Below are positions 15,543-17,799 of a stretch of 17,799 nucleotides of DNA, piece by piece. Below the pieces are notes generated by a model. It was not told the DNA's origin. It saw nothing but the letters and a program-made list of their open reading frames with translations, and searched no databases. Both the position numbers and the translations under genes were made by a program. This DNA comes from JAZTZP01 sp045637525 (lineage in GTDB: Bacteria > Bacillota > Clostridia > UBA1381), in NCBI GenBank assembly GCA_045637525.1, contig JAZTZP010000080.1, forward strand, positions 1 to 17,799, in the 5' to 3' direction. Position 1 is the first letter of the stretch. Every line of letters starts with the position of its first letter.

Positions 15543-15563
15543 CTACTTTTAACCCTATTTAAT

Positions 15564-16241
15564 TTACATTTTTTTAAACCTCTCATCAGTTTCGCATTCG
15601 CTGATAAATGAATCCACCCTGTCCGCAAGTGCAATTTCCGCCGTAATCCCCTTCTTTTCAGCCAGAGCCGTCACGTAAAACAACAGGTCTGCACAAGCAT
15701 TTTCCTCATTAATATTACAAGCCTTTTCGCGAATAAGCTCTGCCAGCTTTTCTTCATCCGAAACAACACCAAAAGATTCAGCCTTTTTCTGTACCTTCTG
15801 AGCTCTCATAAGCGCCGGCAAATATGACGGAACATCTTTTAAAACATCTGTGACAGTTTTTAAGTTTTTCTCTTTCTTTTTATTCTTCTCCCAGTTTACA
15901 AGTGCCTCATCCTCATTCCCGGCTTTATCAGCGCCAAACACATGAGTATGTCTGGTTATAAGCTTTGTGCAAATCTCATTTAAAATATCATCAAAGTTAA
16001 AAGCGCCTCTCTCGTCCGCTATCTGAGCATGAAATACCACCTGTAACAGCACATCTCCGAGCTCATTTGCAAACAGCTTATCATCCTTCTTATTCAAAGC
16101 GTCAATTGCCTCATACGTCTCCTCAATCATGCTTTTCTTTATGGTTTCATGAGTCTGAACTCTATCCCACGGACATCCGTTCTCACCTCTTAAAATTTTC
16201 AGTATTTCTATTAAATCCTGTATCGTATATTGCTTTTCCAT
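15564..16241 (-). CDS. mazG: MazG nucleoside triphosphate pyrophosphohydrolase
   Basis: This 225-residue protein hydrolyses NTPs to NMP and pyrophosphate and is thought to clear aberrant nucleotides or tune (p)ppGpp levels. The first MazG domain is intact: GCPWDRVQTH (22-31), the metal-binding EETYE (40-44) and ELGD (60-63) motifs. The second domain (about 145-225) is reduced: where ELGDLLF is expected it reads ACADLLF (182-188), so only Asp185 of that motif remains. The frame extends to 16313, but I use ATG 16241, which has GGGGGA 9 bases upstream and the usual N-terminus. The methylase half found in B. subtilis YabN is absent. Confidence 0.92.
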   Translation of the reverse strand: MEKQYTIQDLIEILKILRGENGCPWDRVQTHETIKKSMIEETYEAIDALNKKDDKLFANELGDVLLQVVFHAQIADERGAFNFDDILNEICTKLITRHTHVFGADKAGNEDEALVNWEKNKKKEKNLKTVTDVLKDVPSYLPALMRAQKVQKKAESFGVVSDEEKLAELIREKACNINEENACADLLFYVTALAEKKGITAEIALADRVDSFISECETDERFKKM

Positions 16242-16281
16242 ATCTATTATTCCCCCAAAAATGTAAATATATAACATAAAT

Positions 16282-17211
16282 TTAACAAATTCTGTTACGT
16301 TCTTTCCCTTCATAAAAAGCTATTATGTTTTTGTTTACTTCCTCCATGCATCTTAAGCGTGACTGTTGCGCACCCCAGGCCATATGCGGAGTCAGCAAAA
16401 CATTAGGATAATCCTTCAGCCGATTATACGGATGCTCTGCCGGAAACGGCTCTCTGCTATACACATCTATCCCTATTCCGCCGATAATTCCGTTCTCAAC
16501 CGCTTCAGCAAGTGCCGCCTCATCTGTCACACCGCCCCTTGCCACATTTATTACAATCGCATTTTTCTTCATTTTTGCAATACGCTCACGGTTAATAAGC
16601 TCTCTCGTACCGTCATTTAAAGGCAGATGCAGTGAAATTATATCAGCCTCCCTGCATATCTCGTCAATATCGCCGGTGCTTCGGTTATAAATCATCACTT
16701 GTGCACCCAGAGCCTCTGCAACCCTTGCAACCGATTTTCCTATATCACCGTATCCTACCACACCCCACTTTAAAGAAGTCAGCTCATAAAATACCGGTTT
16801 TAAGTGATTTTGCACACCCGACCTTGTATATTCACCTGATTTTGAATAGCTGTCAAATTCATTAAGATGCATAAGAAGAGACATCGCCATAGCAACGGTA
16901 GCCTGCATAACACTTTGTGTAGAATATGATTTAACATTGCATACAGCAATATTTCTCTCACAGCAATACGCTGTATCTATATTATCAAACCCGGTCGCCG
17001 TTACGCATATAAGCTTAAGATTTTTGGCAAAAACCAGATTTTCCCGACCGAGTCTTGCCTTATTTGCCACAATAACCTCAGCGTCTGCTATACGCGAAGG
17101 AATATCCTCAGGTGCAGTCGACGGATATTTTATGACCTCACCCGTTTTATCAAACATCTCAAGTGTAATATCATCCCCAAGAGTTGATACATCAAGCATT
17201 ACGATTTTCAT
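16282..17211 (-). CDS. NAD-dependent D-2-hydroxyacid dehydrogenase
   Basis: This 309-residue enzyme reduces 2-keto acids to D-2-hydroxy acids or the reverse. The NAD-binding motif is GYGDIG (153-158). The catalytic residues are Arg225 in NVARGG, Glu254 in SREPF and His276 in TPHMAWG. The whole architecture fits the glycerate dehydrogenase/hydroxypyruvate reductase subgroup, but phosphoglycerate-like or other substrates cannot be excluded. A longer frame begins at 17238; I use ATG 17211, which has GGAGGAG 7 bases upstream and starts the typical MKIVMLDV strand. It overlaps the thioesterase gene by 20 bases, and mazG follows after 40 bases. Confidence 0.9.
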   Translation of the reverse strand: MKIVMLDVSTLGDDITLEMFDKTGEVIKYPSTAPEDIPSRIADAEVIVANKARLGRENLVFAKNLKLICVTATGFDNIDTAYCCERNIAVCNVKSYSTQSVMQATVAMAMSLLMHLNEFDSYSKSGEYTRSGVQNHLKPVFYELTSLKWGVVGYGDIGKSVARVAEALGAQVMIYNRSTGDIDEICREADIISLHLPLNDGTRELINRERIAKMKKNAIVINVARGGVTDEAALAEAVENGIIGGIGIDVYSREPFPAEHPYNRLKDYPNVLLTPHMAWGAQQSRLRCMEEVNKNIIAFYEGKERNRIC

Positions 17212-17629
17212 TACCGCACTCCTCCACAAGCAATTCAAGCTTTTTATATAACTCAGGATATTTCTTTTTCATATTTATCGGACGAAGATCTGTATCAACA
17301 AATCCATGCACCGTTTTCCCGGTAGTTATTAGTGTCATATCAGGCTTTTTATAAACCTCATAATAAAACTCACACTTTGCAGCTTTTAAAGTTCTTAAAT
17401 ATGTCCGGATAATTATTTCATCCTCATAAGTGCAAGTCCCGATATACCTGGCACCGGTCTCAACAAGAGGCATCATTATCCCCATGCTCTCCATATCGGA
17501 ATACTTAAGTCCGGCCTGTGTCGTAAATTCACTTCTTCCAATCTCAAACCAAGGATAATATCTCGAATGATGCACTATCCCCATCCTGTCAGTTTCTGCA
17601 TATCTCACAGTCAAATACGATTCTGTCAT
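17192..17629 (-). CDS. 4HBT (YbgC/FadM type) acyl-CoA thioesterase
   Basis: This 145-residue single-hotdog protein starts with the family motif RYAETDRMGIVHHSRYYPWF (9-28), with Asp14 as the expected catalytic residue, followed by FEIGRSEF. Proteins of this type hydrolyse acyl-CoA or related thioesters; the chain length cannot be told. Long acyl-ACP thioesterases are excluded by size. AAGGA lies 11 bases from the ATG. Its end overlaps the dehydrogenase gene by 20 bases. A TATAAT lies at 17668-17663, just before the palindrome array, so this is probably the first gene of its operon. Confidence 0.85.
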   Translation of the reverse strand: MTESYLTVRYAETDRMGIVHHSRYYPWFEIGRSEFTTQAGLKYSDMESMGIMMPLVETGARYIGTCTYEDEIIIRTYLRTLKAAKCEFYYEVYKKPDMTLITTGKTVHGFVDTDLRPINMKKKYPELYKKLELLVEECGNENRNA

Positions 17630-17662
17630 TATAATACCATTCCTTTCAATACAAGTGAATAA

Positions 17663-17691
17663 ATTATAGTTTAGCGACTTAAATAAGTCGC
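17663..17691 (-). promoter_or_regulatory. Probable promoter of the thioesterase operon, -35 inside a palindrome
   Basis: A perfect TATAAT lies at 17668-17663 on the minus strand, about 35 bases before the thioesterase ATG. The -35 position (17691-17686, GCGACT) matches the consensus at only three bases and falls inside the first hairpin of the array. It may be a real promoter with a weak -35 or be helped by an activator. Confidence 0.5.
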
Positions 17692-17779
17692 TAAACGCGA
17701 TATAAATTCCTAACGGAATTTTCGATATGTGCTAACGCACGCGATATGCCTGTCGGCGCGATATGTTTGCTTCGCAAAC
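17670..17779 (+). repeat. Palindrome array with GCGATAT linkers
   Basis: On the plus strand: an 11-bp stem TTTAGCGACTT/AAGTCGCTAAA (17670-17695), C, linker GCGATAT (17697-17703), stem AAATTCC-TAAC-GGAATTT (17704-17721), TCGATAT (17722-17728), stem GTGC-TAAC-GCAC (17729-17740), GCGATAT (17741-17747), stem GCC-TGTC-GGC (17748-17757), GCGATAT (17758-17764), and stem GTTTGC-TTC-GCAAAC (17765-17779). The five stems differ in sequence and length, all pair perfectly, and the 7-nt linker is almost constant. The rule is the same as in the array at 152-255, but the linkers read on the opposite strand. Confidence 0.85.
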
Positions 17780-17799
17780 GTTATGGAAGAAAAAATGCA
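17780..17799. other. Right edge, undecided
   Basis: Twenty bases beyond the last hairpin. An ATG at 17784 on the plus strand would open a frame (Met-Glu-Glu-Lys) but lacks a ribosome binding site; on the minus strand a frame would end with TAA at 17783-17781. Neither can be confirmed here. Confidence 0.2.

Noticed and set aside
17670..17779. Attachment site or transposon end
   Set aside because: No transposase, integrase, target-site duplication or tRNA gene is visible in the window, so a mobile element boundary is not supported.

Overview
The window looks like a piece of chromosome from an AT-rich, spore-forming Clostridia-type Firmicute. The evidence is the yabP-yabQ-divIC-yabR cluster (sporulation and division genes in the Bacillus/Clostridium order), an HU gene beside it, a TsaD/RimI pair, strong AAGGAG-type ribosome binding sites, TTGACA/TATAAT promoters and an YwlE-type arginine phosphatase. 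The species cannot be named from this sequence. Every complete gene lies on the minus strand, so transcription runs from high to low coordinates. I placed 23 complete genes and one truncated gene.

Layout from right to left. (1) 17670-17779: an array of five different perfect stem-loops joined by 7-nt linkers, next to a -10 element. (2) 17629-15564: 4HBT thioesterase, D-2-hydroxyacid dehydrogenase and MazG; the first two genes overlap. (3) 15334-15059: HU, with its own sigma-A promoter and terminator. (4) 14953-13092: rqcP, yabP, yabQ, divIC and an S1-domain gene (yabR), ending at an intrinsic terminator. (5) 13015-6112: pncB, tsaC, ywlE, rimI, tsaD, aroB, lspA and rluD, tightly packed and probably one long operon (NAD salvage, t6A tRNA modification, arginine dephosphorylation, shikimate pathway, lipoprotein processing, rRNA pseudouridylation). 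(6) 6005-2335: murI, a DUF1934 gene, an S41 protease with a peptidoglycan-binding tail, azlC and azlD, overlapping or nearly abutting, ending at an intrinsic terminator at 2172-2209. (7) 2002-245: an intracellular sialidase-fold protein with a consensus promoter and a TTG start. (8) 255-152: a second palindrome array that begins inside the sialidase stop codon. (9) 70-1: the signal peptide of an exported protein cut by the window edge.

The interior is mostly conserved housekeeping DNA. The least explained structure is the pair of arrays near the two ends. Both follow the same rule: an exact 7-nt linker (GTGAAAT on the minus strand at the left; GCGATAT on the plus strand at the right) alternates with perfect palindromes whose stem sequences all differ. 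This points to selection on, or copying of, a hairpin-linker pattern rather than a fixed sequence. Several starts were set from ribosome binding sites instead of the longest frame (lspA, mazG, yabP, the dehydrogenase, murI, rimI, tsaC), and two genes appear to use TTG.
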